In this document: positions 15,642 to 24,777 of the stretch, piece by piece | Layout of the letters: each line of letters starts with the position of its first letter | Numbering within the stretch: position 1 is the stretch's first letter | Assembly (NCBI GenBank): GCA_005502445.1 | Contig: SCPB01000003.1 | Span: 58,112-122,111, forward strand | DNA from: Microbacteriaceae bacterium X2B | Lineage (GTDB): Bacteria > Actinomycetota > Actinomycetes > Actinomycetales > Microbacteriaceae | Length of the DNA stretch: 64,000 bases | Direction of reading: 5' to 3' | The notes under the pieces: generated by a model | Seen by the model: the letters and a program-made list of their open reading frames with translations, nothing else | What the model was told of the DNA's origin: nothing | The model's database searches: none | Position numbers and translations under genes: made by a program

Positions 15642-16113
15642 TCGCGCGCGATCACGCCCTGCCTCGCCTCATTCCCGCCCCGCTCGAACTACGCCCCGCT
15701 CGAGTTTCGCGACCGTGAGCCCCTCTGCAGTGCGGGCCGCTCCACCGCTGACGAAAGAGCCCTTCTGTTGCGAATGTGCTCGAAATTTCCGGCTCATTCG
15801 CCACAAACGGGCTCATTCGTGCGGCGCGACGCCCGCTGGGCGCGCGCAACGGAGGGGCCACCGCAGGTCGCACTTCGCGCGCTAATGCACCCGCGCCGCC
15901 GAATCCCCGTATTCCTTCCGAAATGACGAGCGCTCAGCAGAATGGTCAGCGTTAGGGCTGTGAATAGCAGTACGCTGATTCCTCGTCGAGCGTTTATGCT
16001 CGGCGACCGACGATTAGCGCCCCGCATGAAAATGCTCCGCCGCGATTCGCTGATAGGCCCGATCCCCTCGTGCGCGCACCGCGCCGCGGCCCGCACTATT
16101 CAAGGAGTAATTC
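15642..16113. other. Gene-free stretch upstream of lsr2
   Basis: About 470 bases with no convincing gene. It is visibly less GC-rich than its surroundings toward its right half (for example around 15900-16060). A 100-codon reading on the minus strand (15794-16096) has an Arg/Ser-rich composition like chance ORFs and no ribosome binding site. The stretch probably holds the lsr2 promoter plus decayed sequence left with the LuxR remnant. Confidence 0.5.
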
Positions 16114-16473
16114 GTGAAGCGCATCACCACCGAACTCGTCGACGACCTCGACGGCAGCATCATCGGCCAGGGCGAGGGCGGCACCGTCTCGTTCAGCCTC
16201 GACGGCAAGCACTACGAGATCGACCTCACGAGCGCCAACGCCGAGCAGTTGCGCGGCGCGCTCGCGCCCTTCGTCGCGAAGGCGCGCTCCGCGAGCACCG
16301 CACGCAGCGCGTCCGCCGCGCCGCGCTCGTCGTCGCCGCGGCGCCGCGCCTCGGCGGGCAGCAGCGCCGAGACGCAGGCGATCCGCGAGTGGGCGCAGGC
16401 CAACGGCTACCCGGTCGGCGACCGCGGACGCATCGCCGCCGAGATCCGCGAGGCCTACGCCGCCGCGAAGTAG
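16114..16473 (+). CDS. lsr2: Lsr2-family nucleoid-associated protein
   Basis: A 119-residue DNA-bridging protein, the actinobacterial H-NS analogue that silences AT-rich or foreign genes. The N-terminal dimerisation domain is KRITTELVDDLDGSII followed by a beta-strand region (TVSFSLDGKHYEIDL). A basic Ser/Arg/Ala linker (about residues 48-84) leads to the C-terminal DNA-binding domain IREWAQANGYPVGDRGRIA, where the RGR loop inserts in the minor groove. Length and order match the family. The GTG start has AAGGAG seven bases upstream. Confidence 0.95.
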   Translation: MKRITTELVDDLDGSIIGQGEGGTVSFSLDGKHYEIDLTSANAEQLRGALAPFVAKARSASTARSASAAPRSSSPRRRASAGSSAETQAIREWAQANGYPVGDRGRIAAEIREAYAAAK

Positions 16474-16488
16474 TCGCGCTCGAACGCC

Positions 16489-16523
16489 TCGGGGCCCGCA
16501 CACTGCGCGCGTGCGGGCCCCGA
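16489..16523. terminator. Bidirectional terminator between lsr2 and the aminotransferase gene
   Basis: TCGGGGCCCGCAC (16489-16501) pairs perfectly with GTGCGGGCCCCGA (16511-16523), between convergent genes. Confidence 0.8.
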
Positions 16524-16572
16524 CGTCGTTCCCGACGGCCGCGGCCGCGCGTCGCCTCGGTCGGCCGTCGCG

Positions 16573-17781
16573 CTACTTCACGCCGAAGAGCGACTGCAGC
16601 CGCTGGATGCCCTCGAGCAGCTCGGCGTCGCCGAGCGCGTAGCTGAAACGCAGGTAGCCGCTCGGGCCGAACGCCTCGCCGGGCACCGCCGCGACCTCGG
16701 CGCGCTCGAGGATGAGGTCGGCGAGCTCGAGCGAGGTCGTCGGCGTCGTGCCGGCCCACTCGCGCCCGAGCAGCCCCGTCACGTCGGGGTAGACGTAGAA
16801 CGCGCCCGTCGGCGTCGGCGTGACCATGCCGGGGATGCGGTTGAGCTCGGCCACGGCCACGCGCCGACGTCGATCGAAGGCCTCGCGCATCGTCGCCACC
16901 GCGTCCTGCGGGCCGGTGAGGGCCGCGAGCGCCGCGCGCTGCGACACGTTCGCGACGTTGGAGGAGAGGTGCGACTGCAGGTTCGCGGCGGCGGCGATCG
17001 CGTCGGCGGGGCCCACCATCCACCCGACCCGCCATCCGGTCATGGCGTAGGTCTTCGCGACGCCGTTGACGAGGATCGTCGTGTCGGCGAGCCCGGGCAC
17101 GGCCTCGACGATCGAGACGGCGCGCTCGCCGTCGTAGGTGAGCGCCTGGTAGATCTCGTCGGTGATGACCCAGATGCCGTGCTCGAGCGCCCACTCGCCG
17201 ATCGCGCGCGTCTGCTCGGGGCTGTACACCGAGCCGGTCGGGTTCGAGGGGCTCACGAACAGCAGCACCTTCGTGCGCGGCGTGCGCGCGGCCTCGAGCT
17301 GCTCGACCGTGACGAGGTAGTCCTGGTCGCTGCCGGCGAAGACCTCGACCGGCACGCCGCCGGCCAGGCGCACGACCTCGGGGTACGTGGTCCAGTACGG
17401 GGCGGGCAGCAGCACCTCGTCGCCCTCGCCGACGATCGTCGCGAAGGCCTGGAAGACGGCCTGCTTGCCGCCGTTCGTGATGACGACCCGCCCGGCGCTC
17501 ACCTCGAGGCCCGAGTCGCGCAGCGTCTTCTCGGCGACCGCCTCGCGCAGCTCGGGCAGGCCGGCGGCGGGCGTGTAGCGGTGGTTCTTCGGGTCGCGGG
17601 CGGCGGCGACGGCGGCCTCGACGATGTGCTCGGGCGTCGCGAAGTCGGGCTCGCCCGCGGCGTACGAGATGACGGGGCGCCCGGCGGCCTTGAGCGACTT
17701 CGCCTTCGCGTCGACCTTCAGGGTCGCGGATTCGCTGATCGCGGCGATGCGAGCGGAGATGCGGGAGGAGTCGGCGGTCAC
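16573..17781 (-). CDS. Pyridoxal-phosphate aminotransferase, aspartate aminotransferase type
   Basis: A 402-residue class I/II fold-type I aminotransferase. Landmarks include [13 protein letters not shown], the substrate-region [19 protein letters not shown] with the PLP-contacting Asn, DEIYQALTY, and the Schiff-base lysine Lys243 in [14 protein letters not shown]. The 1-beta-type sequence suggests L-aspartate:2-oxoglutarate transamination, though related enzymes use other amino acids or prephenate. The GTG at 17781 is preferred: a TAGACT -10 box (17789-17794) lies seven bases before it, consistent with a leaderless transcript, and the protein then starts at the usual family position. An ATG at 17805 is the alternative. 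Confidence 0.9.
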   Translation of the reverse strand: MTADSSRISARIAAISESATLKVDAKAKSLKAAGRPVISYAAGEPDFATPEHIVEAAVAAARDPKNHRYTPAAGLPELREAVAEKTLRDSGLEVSAGRVVITNGGKQAVFQAFATIVGEGDEVLLPAPYWTTYPEVVRLAGGVPVEVFAGSDQDYLVTVEQLEAARTPRTKVLLFVSPSNPTGSVYSPEQTRAIGEWALEHGIWVITDEIYQALTYDGERAVSIVEAVPGLADTTILVNGVAKTYAMTGWRVGWMVGPADAIAAAANLQSHLSSNVANVSQRAALAALTGPQDAVATMREAFDRRRRVAVAELNRIPGMVTPTPTGAFYVYPDVTGLLGREWAGTTPTTSLELADLILERAEVAAVPGEAFGPSGYLRFSYALGDAELLEGIQRLQSLFGVK

Positions 17782-18012
17782 GACGGGAAGTCTACGGGCG
17801 GGCATCCGCCCCGCGCGAAGCGCTCACCACCCCGCGACGCCGCTGCGACGGCGAGCGACTGATGCCCCGGCCCGCGCTCGGCTGGACTCGCCCCGGGGCG
17901 TCACCTACACTGATCGAGGTAGTTGAACTCTGCCAGGCTTCGTTGCGCCGTCATTCTGGCGAACCCCCCGGAACCCGACCGTGACGAAGCATGCCCGAGT
18001 TCGACCCCGCCG

Positions 18013-18085
18013 AGGGCGGTGGCTCAATTGGTAGAGCAGCGGTCTCCAAAACCGCAGGTTGCAGGTTCGAGTCCTGTCCGCCCTG
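18013..18085 (+). tRNA. tRNA-Trp (anticodon CCA)
   Basis: AGGGCGG (18013-18019) pairs with CCGCCCT (18078-18084). The anticodon loop in CGGTCTCCAAAACCG gives CCA, and the discriminator is G as in tRNA-Trp. The T-arm is canonical. tRNA-Trp directly upstream of secE-nusG is a conserved actinobacterial order. Confidence 0.96.
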
Positions 18086-18182
18086 CACATCGATCGGGCT
18101 CGGGGCGTTCCTGAACAGGGGCGCCCCGGGTTCGGTGATACGGGCCCGAGATGGCCCGCGACAGCTGGAAGGTAGTGCATAC

Positions 18183-18470
18183 GTGGCAAGAAACGTGGTC
18201 GACGAGCCCAACGAGGACATCGTCGCGAACGCCAGGAAGGACCGCGCCGGGAAGCGCGGACCCTTCGGCCGCATCGCACTGTTCATCCGGCAGGTGTTCA
18301 ACGAACTCGGCAAGGTCGTCACCCCGACCCGGCGCGAGCTCGTCACGTACACCCTCGTCGTGCTCGTCTTCGTGATCATCATGATGGCGCTCGTCTCGGG
18401 CCTCGACTTCGTGTTCGGGTGGCTCGTGTCGTTCGTCTTCGGCGACGGGTCGGCCGTCACGGGCGGTTAG
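18183..18470 (+). CDS. secE: Preprotein translocase subunit SecE
   Basis: A 95-residue inner-membrane protein, the small clamp subunit of SecYEG. The basic N-terminal part ends in the conserved amphipathic helix [20 protein letters not shown], followed by a single transmembrane segment ([20 protein letters not shown]). Actinobacterial SecE has one membrane helix, as here. The GTG at 18183 is preferred because a longer reading would cross tRNA-Trp. nusG follows 49 bases later. Confidence 0.95.
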   Translation: MARNVVDEPNEDIVANARKDRAGKRGPFGRIALFIRQVFNELGKVVTPTRRELVTYTLVVLVFVIIMMALVSGLDFVFGWLVSFVFGDGSAVTGG

Positions 18471-18519
18471 CGCCCCGGCTCCCGACACGCCCCCAGTACT
18501 GCCAACGGAAAGAGATCCA

Positions 18520-19464
18520 GTGACCGACGACCACCGCCGCGACATCGACCTCGCGACCGCTGCCGAGCAGTCCTCCGAAGAGGATGAGGCGCAGGAGGGC
18601 AACACCCTCGAGGCCGACGAGCATTCGGCCGACTCCGCCGAGCACACCGCGATGCACATCGTGAACGACGACGAGCCCGACCTCGAGGGCCTCTTCGTCG
18701 CGCTCGAGATCGCCGCCGATCCCGAAGCCGACGCGATCGTCGACGACGCCCTCGACATCGACTCGGCCGAGGAGGCCGAGGCCGCCGCCGAGGCGACCGA
18801 CGACGAGGCGGAAGAAGACGCGGCCGAGGCGGATGAGCCCACCGAGGTCGACCCGTACGAGGAGTTCAAGACGGAGCTCCGCCTGAAGCCCGGCAAGTGG
18901 TACGTCGTGCACTCGTACGCAGGTTTCGAGAAGCGCGTGAAGTCGAACATCGAGAACCGTCGCGTCTCGATGAACATGGAGGAGAGCATCCATGAGGTGC
19001 AGGTCCCCATGGAGGACGTCGTCGAGATCAAGAACGGCCAGCGCAAGCTCGTGAACCGCGTGCGGATCCCGAGCTACGTGCTCGTTCGCATGGACCTCAA
19101 CGAGGACAGCTGGTCGGTCGTGCGCCACACGCCCGGCGTCACCGGCTTCGTCGGGAACGCCCACAACCCGACTCCGCTGCGGTTCGACGAGGCGTTCAGC
19201 ATGCTGAAGTCGACCGTGCAGATCGCGGAGGCCCCGGCCAAGGCCGGCGGCGCGAAGGGCGGCGTCGCGGCCTCGCGGGTCATCCCCGCCGAGATCGACT
19301 TCGAGGCCGGCGAGACCATCACGATCAAGGAGGGCTCGTTCGCGGGTCTCCCCGGCACGATCAGCGAGATCAAGCCCGAGAGCGGCAAGCTCATCGTGCT
19401 CGTCTCGCTGTTCGAGCGCGAGACCCCGGTCGAGCTGAGCTTCGACCAGGTCACCAAGCTCTAA
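18520..19464 (+). CDS. nusG: Transcription termination/antitermination factor NusG with a long acidic N-terminal extension
   Basis: A 314-residue protein. The conserved part is the NGN domain starting about residue 125 ([19 protein letters not shown]) and the C-terminal KOW domain ([19 protein letters not shown], about 265-284), which bind RNA polymerase and Rho or ribosomal protein S10. The first ~120 residues are extremely rich in Glu, Asp and Ala and are probably disordered; E. coli NusG lacks them, while extensions are known in high-GC Gram-positives. The GTG start has GGAAAGAG upstream. The order secE-nusG-rplK-rplA is the classic operon. Confidence 0.95.
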   Translation: MTDDHRRDIDLATAAEQSSEEDEAQEGNTLEADEHSADSAEHTAMHIVNDDEPDLEGLFVALEIAADPEADAIVDDALDIDSAEEAEAAAEATDDEAEEDAAEADEPTEVDPYEEFKTELRLKPGKWYVVHSYAGFEKRVKSNIENRRVSMNMEESIHEVQVPMEDVVEIKNGQRKLVNRVRIPSYVLVRMDLNEDSWSVVRHTPGVTGFVGNAHNPTPLRFDEAFSMLKSTVQIAEAPAKAGGAKGGVAASRVIPAEIDFEAGETITIKEGSFAGLPGTISEIKPESGKLIVLVSLFERETPVELSFDQVTKL

Positions 19465-19570
19465 GACCTCCGGGCTCTCGGGCCCGGCCCCGAACACCGC
19501 GGCTCGGAATCGCCGAGCAGGCGGGAGCGCGGCATCCACCCGGATGCCGCACGACACGAAGGAAGAAGAA

Positions 19571-20002
19571 ATGGCACCGAAGAAGAAGGTCACGGGCCTG
19601 ATCAAGCTGCAGATCAACGCCGGCGCGGCGAACCCCGCGCCGCCGATCGGTCCGGCGCTCGGTCAGCACGGCGTGAACATCATGGAGTTCTGCAAGGCGT
19701 ACAACGCCGCGACCGAGTCGCAGCGCGGCAACGTCATCCCGGTAGAGATCACCGTGTACGAGGACCGCTCGTTCACGTTCATCCTCAAGACCCCGCCTGC
19801 CGCCGAGCTGATCAAGAAGGCTGCGGGCGTGCAGAAGGGCTCGTCGACACCGCACACGGTCAAGGTCGCCAAGCTCACGAAGGAGCAGGTGCGCGCCATC
19901 GCCGAGCAGAAGCAGTCCGACCTCAACGCCAACGACATCGACGCCGCGGCGAAGATCATCGCCGGCACCGCCCGCTCCATGGGCATCACGGTCGAGCAGT
20001 AA
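19571..20002 (+). CDS. rplK: 50S ribosomal protein L11
   Basis: A 143-residue ribosomal protein of standard length that binds the GTPase-associated region of 23S rRNA. It has the Pro-rich N-terminal part ([19 protein letters not shown]) and the C-terminal rRNA-binding domain ([17 protein letters not shown] ... [10 protein letters not shown]). The ATG at 19571 has a GAAGGAAGAAG site; an in-frame upstream ATG at 19544 would add nine unusual residues. It is followed by rplA after 82 bases. Confidence 0.97.
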   Translation: MAPKKKVTGLIKLQINAGAANPAPPIGPALGQHGVNIMEFCKAYNAATESQRGNVIPVEITVYEDRSFTFILKTPPAAELIKKAAGVQKGSSTPHTVKVAKLTKEQVRAIAEQKQSDLNANDIDAAAKIIAGTARSMGITVEQ

Positions 20003-20084
20003 CGGCCCGTCAGAACCCTTCCCACTCAGCGGGAGAGCCAGCCAGGCTCACGATTCACCGCGAACTCATCACAGGAGCATCACC

Positions 20085-20774
20085 ATGGCACAGAAGTCCA
20101 AGGCCTACCGGGCCGCGGCCGAGAAGATCGAGGCCGGCAAGTACTACACCCCCACGGAGGCCGTGACGGTCGCCCGTGAGACGGGTTCGAAGAACTTCGA
20201 CGCGACCGTCGAGGTCGCCCTGAAGCTCGGCGTCGACCCCCGCAAGGCCGACCAGATGGTGCGCGGCACCGTCAACCTCCCCCACGGCACCGGCAAGACG
20301 GCGCGGGTCATCGTCTTCGCGACGGGCCCCGCGGCCGAGGCCGCGATCGCCGCGGGCGCCGACGAGGTCGGCGGCGCCGAGCTCATCGAGAAGGTCGCCG
20401 GCGGCTACACCGCCTTCGACTCGGCGGTCTCGACGCCCGAGCTCATGGGCCAGGTCGGTCGACTCGGCAAGGTTCTCGGCCCCCGCGGCCTCATGCCCAA
20501 CCCGAAGACCGGCACCGTGACGCCCGACGTCGCGAAGGCCGTGACCGACATCAAGGGCGGCAAGATCGAGTTCCGCGTCGACAAGCACGCCAACGTGCAC
20601 TTCATCATCGGCAAGACCGCGTTCTCGGAGGACCAGCTCAACGAGAACCTGCGCGCCGCCCTCGACGAGGTGCTGCGCCTCAAGCCGTCGAGCTCGAAGG
20701 GTCGTTACGTGCAGAAGGGCTCGGTCTCGACCACCTTCGGCCCGGGGATCCCGCTCGACGTCAACGCACTCTGA
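20085..20774 (+). CDS. rplA: 50S ribosomal protein L1
   Basis: A 229-residue ribosomal protein of the L1 stalk and, in the known family, translational autoregulator of the L11-L1 mRNA. The signature [20 protein letters not shown] is present near residue 126, and [17 protein letters not shown] near the C-terminal part. Start ATG follows an AGGAG site. A strong hairpin after the stop ends the operon; rplJ-rplL are not next in line but 15.7 kb away. Confidence 0.97.
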   Translation: MAQKSKAYRAAAEKIEAGKYYTPTEAVTVARETGSKNFDATVEVALKLGVDPRKADQMVRGTVNLPHGTGKTARVIVFATGPAAEAAIAAGADEVGGAELIEKVAGGYTAFDSAVSTPELMGQVGRLGKVLGPRGLMPNPKTGTVTPDVAKAVTDIKGGKIEFRVDKHANVHFIIGKTAFSEDQLNENLRAALDEVLRLKPSSSKGRYVQKGSVSTTFGPGIPLDVNAL

Positions 20775-20810
20775 ACCGATAGCGCGCCGCCGCTACTGCG
20801 GTGCGCAGCG

Positions 20811-20838
20811 CGAAGGCCCCGCTCCGGCGGGGCCTTCG
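20811..20838 (+). terminator. Terminator of the secE-nusG-rplK-rplA operon
   Basis: CGAAGGCCCCG-CTCCGG-CGGGGCCTTCG is a perfect 11-bp stem located 37 bases after the rplA stop. Confidence 0.85.
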
Positions 20839-20874
20839 CCATCCCCGCCGCGCGCCGCTGGGGTTCCGCCCGCG

Positions 20875-21843
20875 CTATGCCTCGCCCACGCGAAGGACGA
20901 TCTTGCCGCGCGTGTGGCCGTCCTCGAGCAGGCGGTGCGCCTCCGCGACCTCGGCGAGCGGGAGCACGCGGTCGACGTGCACGCGCAGATCCCCTGCCTC
21001 GATCATGCGCGACATGACGGCGAGGGTCGCGCCGTTGGGCGACACCTTGTAGCCGGTGGCGCGCACCCCGGCGGCCTCGGCCTCGTCGTGCAGTGTCGGC
21101 CAGCTGCCCGTGGGGGCGTTGATGACGAGCCCGCCCGGGCGCAGCACGCGCAGGGAGCGGCTGCCGGTATCGTCGTGCACGTTGCCGACGAGGTCGACGA
21201 CGACGTCGAAGCCGGATTCCTCATCGTCGAACCGGGAGCTCGTGTAGTCGATGACGTGCGCCGCGCCGAGCTCGCGCACGAAAGAGACGTTGCGCGCCGA
21301 GCAGGTCGCCACGACGTGCGCGCCGAAGAACGAGGCGAGCTGCACGGCGAGGTGCCCGACCCCGCCGGCGCCGGCGTGGATGAGCATGCGCTGGCCCTCG
21401 TGCGCTCGCGCGACGTCGACGACCATGCCCCAGGCGGTGAGCGCGGCGAGCGGCACCGCAGCGGCCTCCTCGAAGCTCAGAGATTCCGGCTTCGGCGCGA
21501 GGAAGAGTTCGGGCACCGTCGCGAACTCGGCGTAGGAGCCGCCGAATCGGGGCACCATCGTCATCCCGTAGACGGCGTGGCCGACGGCGAGGGGATGCGC
21601 CTCGTACGGCGACTCCACGACGATCCCGGCGAGGTCGTTTCCGAGGATGACCGGCCAGGAGCCGATCGCCCCCGCGACGCCTCGCCCCGCGCGGGTCTTG
21701 GCGTCGATCGGGTTGACGCTCGCCGCGAGCACCTTCACGACGACCTCGGCGTTGGCCCGGACGGGCAGTGGCACCTCGGCCTCGTGCAGGACATCGGGAC
21801 CGCCGGGGCCCGTGGCCACCATCGCGCGCATCGTCGTCGTCAT
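20875..21843 (-). CDS. NADP-dependent quinone-reductase-like oxidoreductase (zinc-free MDR)
   Basis: A 322-residue medium-chain dehydrogenase/reductase. The GroES-like N-terminus (VLAASVNPIDAKTRAG, NDLAGIVVE) lacks the zinc-binding Cys/His set of alcohol dehydrogenases. The Rossmann domain has the nucleotide motif HAGAGGVGHLAVQLA, and the C-terminus LEDGHTRGKIVLRVG is typical of the zeta-crystallin/quinone oxidoreductase group. It probably reduces quinones or enals with NADPH. It stands alone on the minus strand; no promoter or regulator is evident beside it. Confidence 0.88.
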   Translation of the reverse strand: MTTTMRAMVATGPGGPDVLHEAEVPLPVRANAEVVVKVLAASVNPIDAKTRAGRGVAGAIGSWPVILGNDLAGIVVESPYEAHPLAVGHAVYGMTMVPRFGGSYAEFATVPELFLAPKPESLSFEEAAAVPLAALTAWGMVVDVARAHEGQRMLIHAGAGGVGHLAVQLASFFGAHVVATCSARNVSFVRELGAAHVIDYTSSRFDDEESGFDVVVDLVGNVHDDTGSRSLRVLRPGGLVINAPTGSWPTLHDEAEAAGVRATGYKVSPNGATLAVMSRMIEAGDLRVHVDRVLPLAEVAEAHRLLEDGHTRGKIVLRVGEA

Positions 21844-22050
21844 CGTCGCTCCCCTTCAGCGGTGGTCTCGACCTCCAGTGTGCCGTGCCGCCAGTGTGCC
21901 GTGCGGGTGGGTCGCGCGTGTTTCACCCGGGTTGCGGTGGAGCGTCGATCGGGGCGCGACCCCCTGCGCGACGCTCAGCGAATCCGAGGGCGCCGCTCCG
22001 AAGCATCCCCATACGATGAAGAGCCAGCACCACCGATCGGAGCCCGCCGC

Positions 22051-22734
22051 GTGACCCCTGACCGACGCCGCGACGCCGCGCTCGCCGTCGCTGGATCCCT
22101 GCTCGTGCTCAGCGCCCTCGTCATCATCTGGTCGGCCCGCGCGACCGTGCCGCACGCGGTGTACGTGAGCGAGCTCGGCGCGATCGGCGAACCCACGGCC
22201 GAGGCGTTCCGCACGGCGCTGCTGCTGATCGTCGCCGGGGGAACCCTCGTCGCGTGGGCGGTGCGCGACCTCCGCTCGCGCACGCCGGTGCTGCGGGTGG
22301 GCACGCCGGCGCTCAGCCTCGCCGTCGCGTGCGCGGCCTTCTTCGTGGCGGCGCAAGTGCCCTGCACGGCGGGTTGCCCGCTGCCGGTCGGCGACACGTT
22401 CACGATGCAGGACTTCACCCATACCCTGTCGGCGGTCGTCGCCTTCGCCGCCGCATGCTGGGCGATGCTCCAGGTCGCCTTCGCGCCGGGGCATCGCGCG
22501 ATCTCGCGGATGTCGCTGGCGATGGCGATCGCCGTCGGGGTCGTCGCGGGCCTCGGCGGGCTCATGTCCCTGTTCCGCTGGAACGCCGGTGTCGGGAGCC
22601 ACTTCGAGCTCGTCGCGACGACGGTCGGAATCAGCTGGCTGGTGGTGTTCGGTCTCGTGCGCGCGGCTCGGCTGTTGCGAACGGGGGCCCGTGGGGCCGA
22701 GCCGGCCGAGCGCCGAGCGGTCGAGGCAGACTGA
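22051..22734 (+). CDS. DUF998 family membrane protein
   Basis: A 227-residue integral membrane protein with about six hydrophobic segments (for example ALAVAGSLLVLSALVIIWSA and TALLLIVAGGTLVAWAV). The region FTMQDFTHTLSAVVAFAAA between the third and fourth segments and the Cys pair in VPCTAGCPLPVG resemble the DUF998 family, whose function is unknown. It starts with GTG. The C-terminus is a short charged cytoplasmic tail. Confidence 0.75.
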   Translation: MTPDRRRDAALAVAGSLLVLSALVIIWSARATVPHAVYVSELGAIGEPTAEAFRTALLLIVAGGTLVAWAVRDLRSRTPVLRVGTPALSLAVACAAFFVAAQVPCTAGCPLPVGDTFTMQDFTHTLSAVVAFAAACWAMLQVAFAPGHRAISRMSLAMAIAVGVVAGLGGLMSLFRWNAGVGSHFELVATTVGISWLVVFGLVRAARLLRTGARGAEPAERRAVEAD

Positions 22735-22907
22735 GTCGTCTATCCGCATAAAGGCGGACAATTTTGACCCCCGGTCTGGGGTGATGCGCGATCGGTCCTG
22801 AGGGCGCAGACTGATGGTCGGGGTACAAGTAAGTCCCCCAGAGTGAGGACTGCGCGACCGGGCCCCGAATCCCGGATCGCGCGGACGACGAGAACCGAGG
22901 AGAACTG

Positions 22908-23018
22908 ATGGAGATTGCCCCTCTATCCATCACGACGGCCCCGGCCGGTGTGGTCATCCCCCTCGCTCCGGCGACCGCCCCACGAACTCACGAGTTCCGA
23001 GGCGGCCTCCGCGCCTGA
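22908..23018 (+). CDS. 36-residue small ORF with good translation signals
   Basis: The ORF starts MEIAPLSITTAPAGVV and ends FRGGLRA. GAGGAG lies five bases before the ATG, and a strong terminator hairpin (23040-23079) follows the stop by 21 bases, so the unit looks like a complete tiny gene. The peptide is Ala/Pro/Thr-rich with a mildly hydrophobic first half. I do not recognise it. It lies at the left border of the catabolic island, directly before the response-regulator remnant, and could be a leader peptide or an eroded gene start. Confidence 0.45.
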   Translation: MEIAPLSITTAPAGVVIPLAPATAPRTHEFRGGLRA

Positions 23019-23039
23019 CCCGAACAGGCGGATGACAGC

Positions 23040-23079
23040 GACCCCGGCCTCCCCCACCCCGCTCCGGGGGGCCGGGGTC
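23040..23079 (+). terminator. Terminator hairpin, left copy of the duplicated segment
   Basis: GACCCCGGCC pairs with GGCCGGGGTC. A similar hairpin at 33078-33117 precedes the intact response regulator, as part of a duplicated block. Confidence 0.75.
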
Positions 23080-23120
23080 GTCGTTGTCGGCGCACGCGGC
23101 GCACGAGGCTCAATCGACGT

Positions 23121-23158
23121 AGACTGCGCAGAGACGCCTCTAAGTCGACTCATAGAAA
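23121..23158 (+). repeat. Direct repeat, left copy (response-regulator leader)
   Basis: These 38 bases, starting AGACTGCGCAGAGACGCCTC, match 33132-33169 at 36 of 38 positions. They are the untranslated leader of the response regulator and mark the left side of the duplication flanking the island. Confidence 0.85.
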
Positions 23159-23171
23159 GAGCGAGGCCGTC

Positions 23172-23404
23172 AGGCATGGCCGCGAGTTCGCCCCCGACGT
23201 AGTCGTGCTCGACATCATGCTGCTCGACAGCGACGGTCTCGAGGCGCTGCGCCGCTTGCGGGCCAACGGCGACGTGCCTGTGCTCTTCCTCGCCGCCGAC
23301 AACAACGTCACGAAGCACTTCATCGACTTCGTGCCCGTACTTCTTCTCGGGCGCGCGGTGCACCTTTTGCGCGTGGGCGCCCCGAGGCTCCGATCGGGGG
23401 CCTA
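23172..23404 (+). pseudogene. Decayed fragment of an OmpR-type response regulator
   Basis: The reading HGREFAPDVVVLDIML, then DGLEALRRLRA and DVPVLFL, matches residues 58-98 of the intact response regulator at 33189 almost exactly. Codons 1-57 are missing (the leader joins straight to codon ~57), about 15 codons between LFL and NNVTKHF are deleted, and beyond that the match stops. The phosphoacceptor Asp is present but the protein cannot fold. It is a partial duplicate of the intact gene 10 kb away. Confidence 0.85.
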
Positions 23405-24592
23405 AGCGCGTGATTCCAACTCGTCGAGGACACCGTTGGAGAGCGCATGATCGATCGAGAGGATGCTCGCGCCGATGATTCCTGCGTCGGCGGCGGTCTG
23501 CGACTGCACGATCGTCAAATGCTCCGTCGCGAGCGGCATCGAGCGCGTGTAGACGACTTCGCGGACGCCCGCGATGAGGTGCTCGCCGGCCTGCGCCATC
23601 AGGCCGCCGATCACGATCACGGATGGGTTGATGATGCTGACGCAGGTGGCGAGCACCTCGCCGATGTCGCGACCTGCCTGTCGGACCGCTTGGATGGCGT
23701 CGATGTCGCCGCCTCGAACGAGTTGGACGACGTCGGCGCCGGTGTCTGCCTGGCGACTGGAGTCACGGAGTCGGCGTGCGATTGCGGGTCCGGAGGCTAC
23801 GGCTTCGAGGCAACCCAGATTGCCGCAGTGGCACAGAATGTCCGCGCCCCTGGCGATCGGGATGTGTCCGATGTCCCCGGCGATGCCGTTCGCGCCGCGT
23901 TGGAGCTCGCCCCCCGAGATGATGCCAGAACCGATGCCTGTCGCTACTTTGACGAAGATGAGGTCGTCCACTGATGGCCACCGCATCGAACGCTCTCCAA
24001 GCGCCATCATGTTGACGTCGTTGTCGACGAGAACCGGCACATCGATTCGCTGGCGCACCCAGGCGGGAACGTCGAATCCGTCCCAACCGGGCATGATCGG
24101 CGGGGTCACCGGCTTACCGGTGGCGTGCTCGACCGGACCCGGGAGGCCGATTCCGATTCCGAGCAGGTCGCGATTCGCTCGTCCGAGCGTGGCCAGTAGG
24201 GCGCTCGTGACACTCACGACCGAGCCGAGCACTTCCTCGGGACCCGCGGCGATGGCGATCTGATGGCGTTCCTTGACGATGACCGCCCCAGTCAGGTCCG
24301 CAATCGCGACGTTCACATGACTAGCGCCGAGGTCGACGCCGACCACGAGGCGCGCATCGGGTGTCAGCGCGAAGAGCGAGGGTGGGCGACCTCCGGTCGA
24401 CTGCGCCTCCGAGACAGGGGAGATGAACCCTTTGGCCATGAGCGCATCCACGCGTGCTGCGACGGTCGACCGCGCCAATCCGGTCATTCCGGCGATCTCC
24501 GCACGAGTTCTCGGCCGACCGTCGCGGATGATCTCGAACAATTCGCTGAGGTCGCGTGCAGGGCTACCGCGTAGGGATCGATCAATGGCCAC
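23402..24592 (-). CDS. ROK-family transcriptional regulator
   Basis: A 396-residue repressor with an N-terminal winged helix-turn-helix (RAEIAGMTGLARSTVAARVD) followed by a sugar-kinase-like ROK domain. The domain begins VVGVDLGASHVNVAIADL and has the zinc site CHCGNLGCLEAVASG. The catalytic region DNDVNMMALGE is kept, so it may bind or even phosphorylate a sugar. It is divergent from the dehydrogenase-importer-isomerase genes and most likely controls them in response to the island's substrate. The GTG at 24592 has GGAG close upstream. Its codon use looks less GC-rich than the flanking genes. Confidence 0.88.
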   Translation of the reverse strand: MAIDRSLRGSPARDLSELFEIIRDGRPRTRAEIAGMTGLARSTVAARVDALMAKGFISPVSEAQSTGGRPPSLFALTPDARLVVGVDLGASHVNVAIADLTGAVIVKERHQIAIAAGPEEVLGSVVSVTSALLATLGRANRDLLGIGIGLPGPVEHATGKPVTPPIMPGWDGFDVPAWVRQRIDVPVLVDNDVNMMALGERSMRWPSVDDLIFVKVATGIGSGIISGGELQRGANGIAGDIGHIPIARGADILCHCGNLGCLEAVASGPAIARRLRDSSRQADTGADVVQLVRGGDIDAIQAVRQAGRDIGEVLATCVSIINPSVIVIGGLMAQAGEHLIAGVREVVYTRSMPLATEHLTIVQSQTAADAGIIGASILSIDHALSNGVLDELESRA

Positions 24593-24777
24593 GCTCCATC
24601 GTACGAGACATTCACTTCTTTCGCTCGGTGCTATCCCACTTCTGAGTGTTGAGCAAAATACTTTTGCCAGCAAACTCACAAAAGACGACGGCCATGTGGC
24701 AATATGAATGAGAGCGGGACGAGCCCGTGTGGTCGCGACGAGGCGTGGGTCCCGTCCGGCGTGAGGACAGGAGCTCC

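Noticed and set aside
15794..16096. 100-codon minus-strand ORF upstream of lsr2
   Set aside because: No ribosome binding site, Arg/Ser-rich composition, no recognisable motif; it covers the likely lsr2 promoter.
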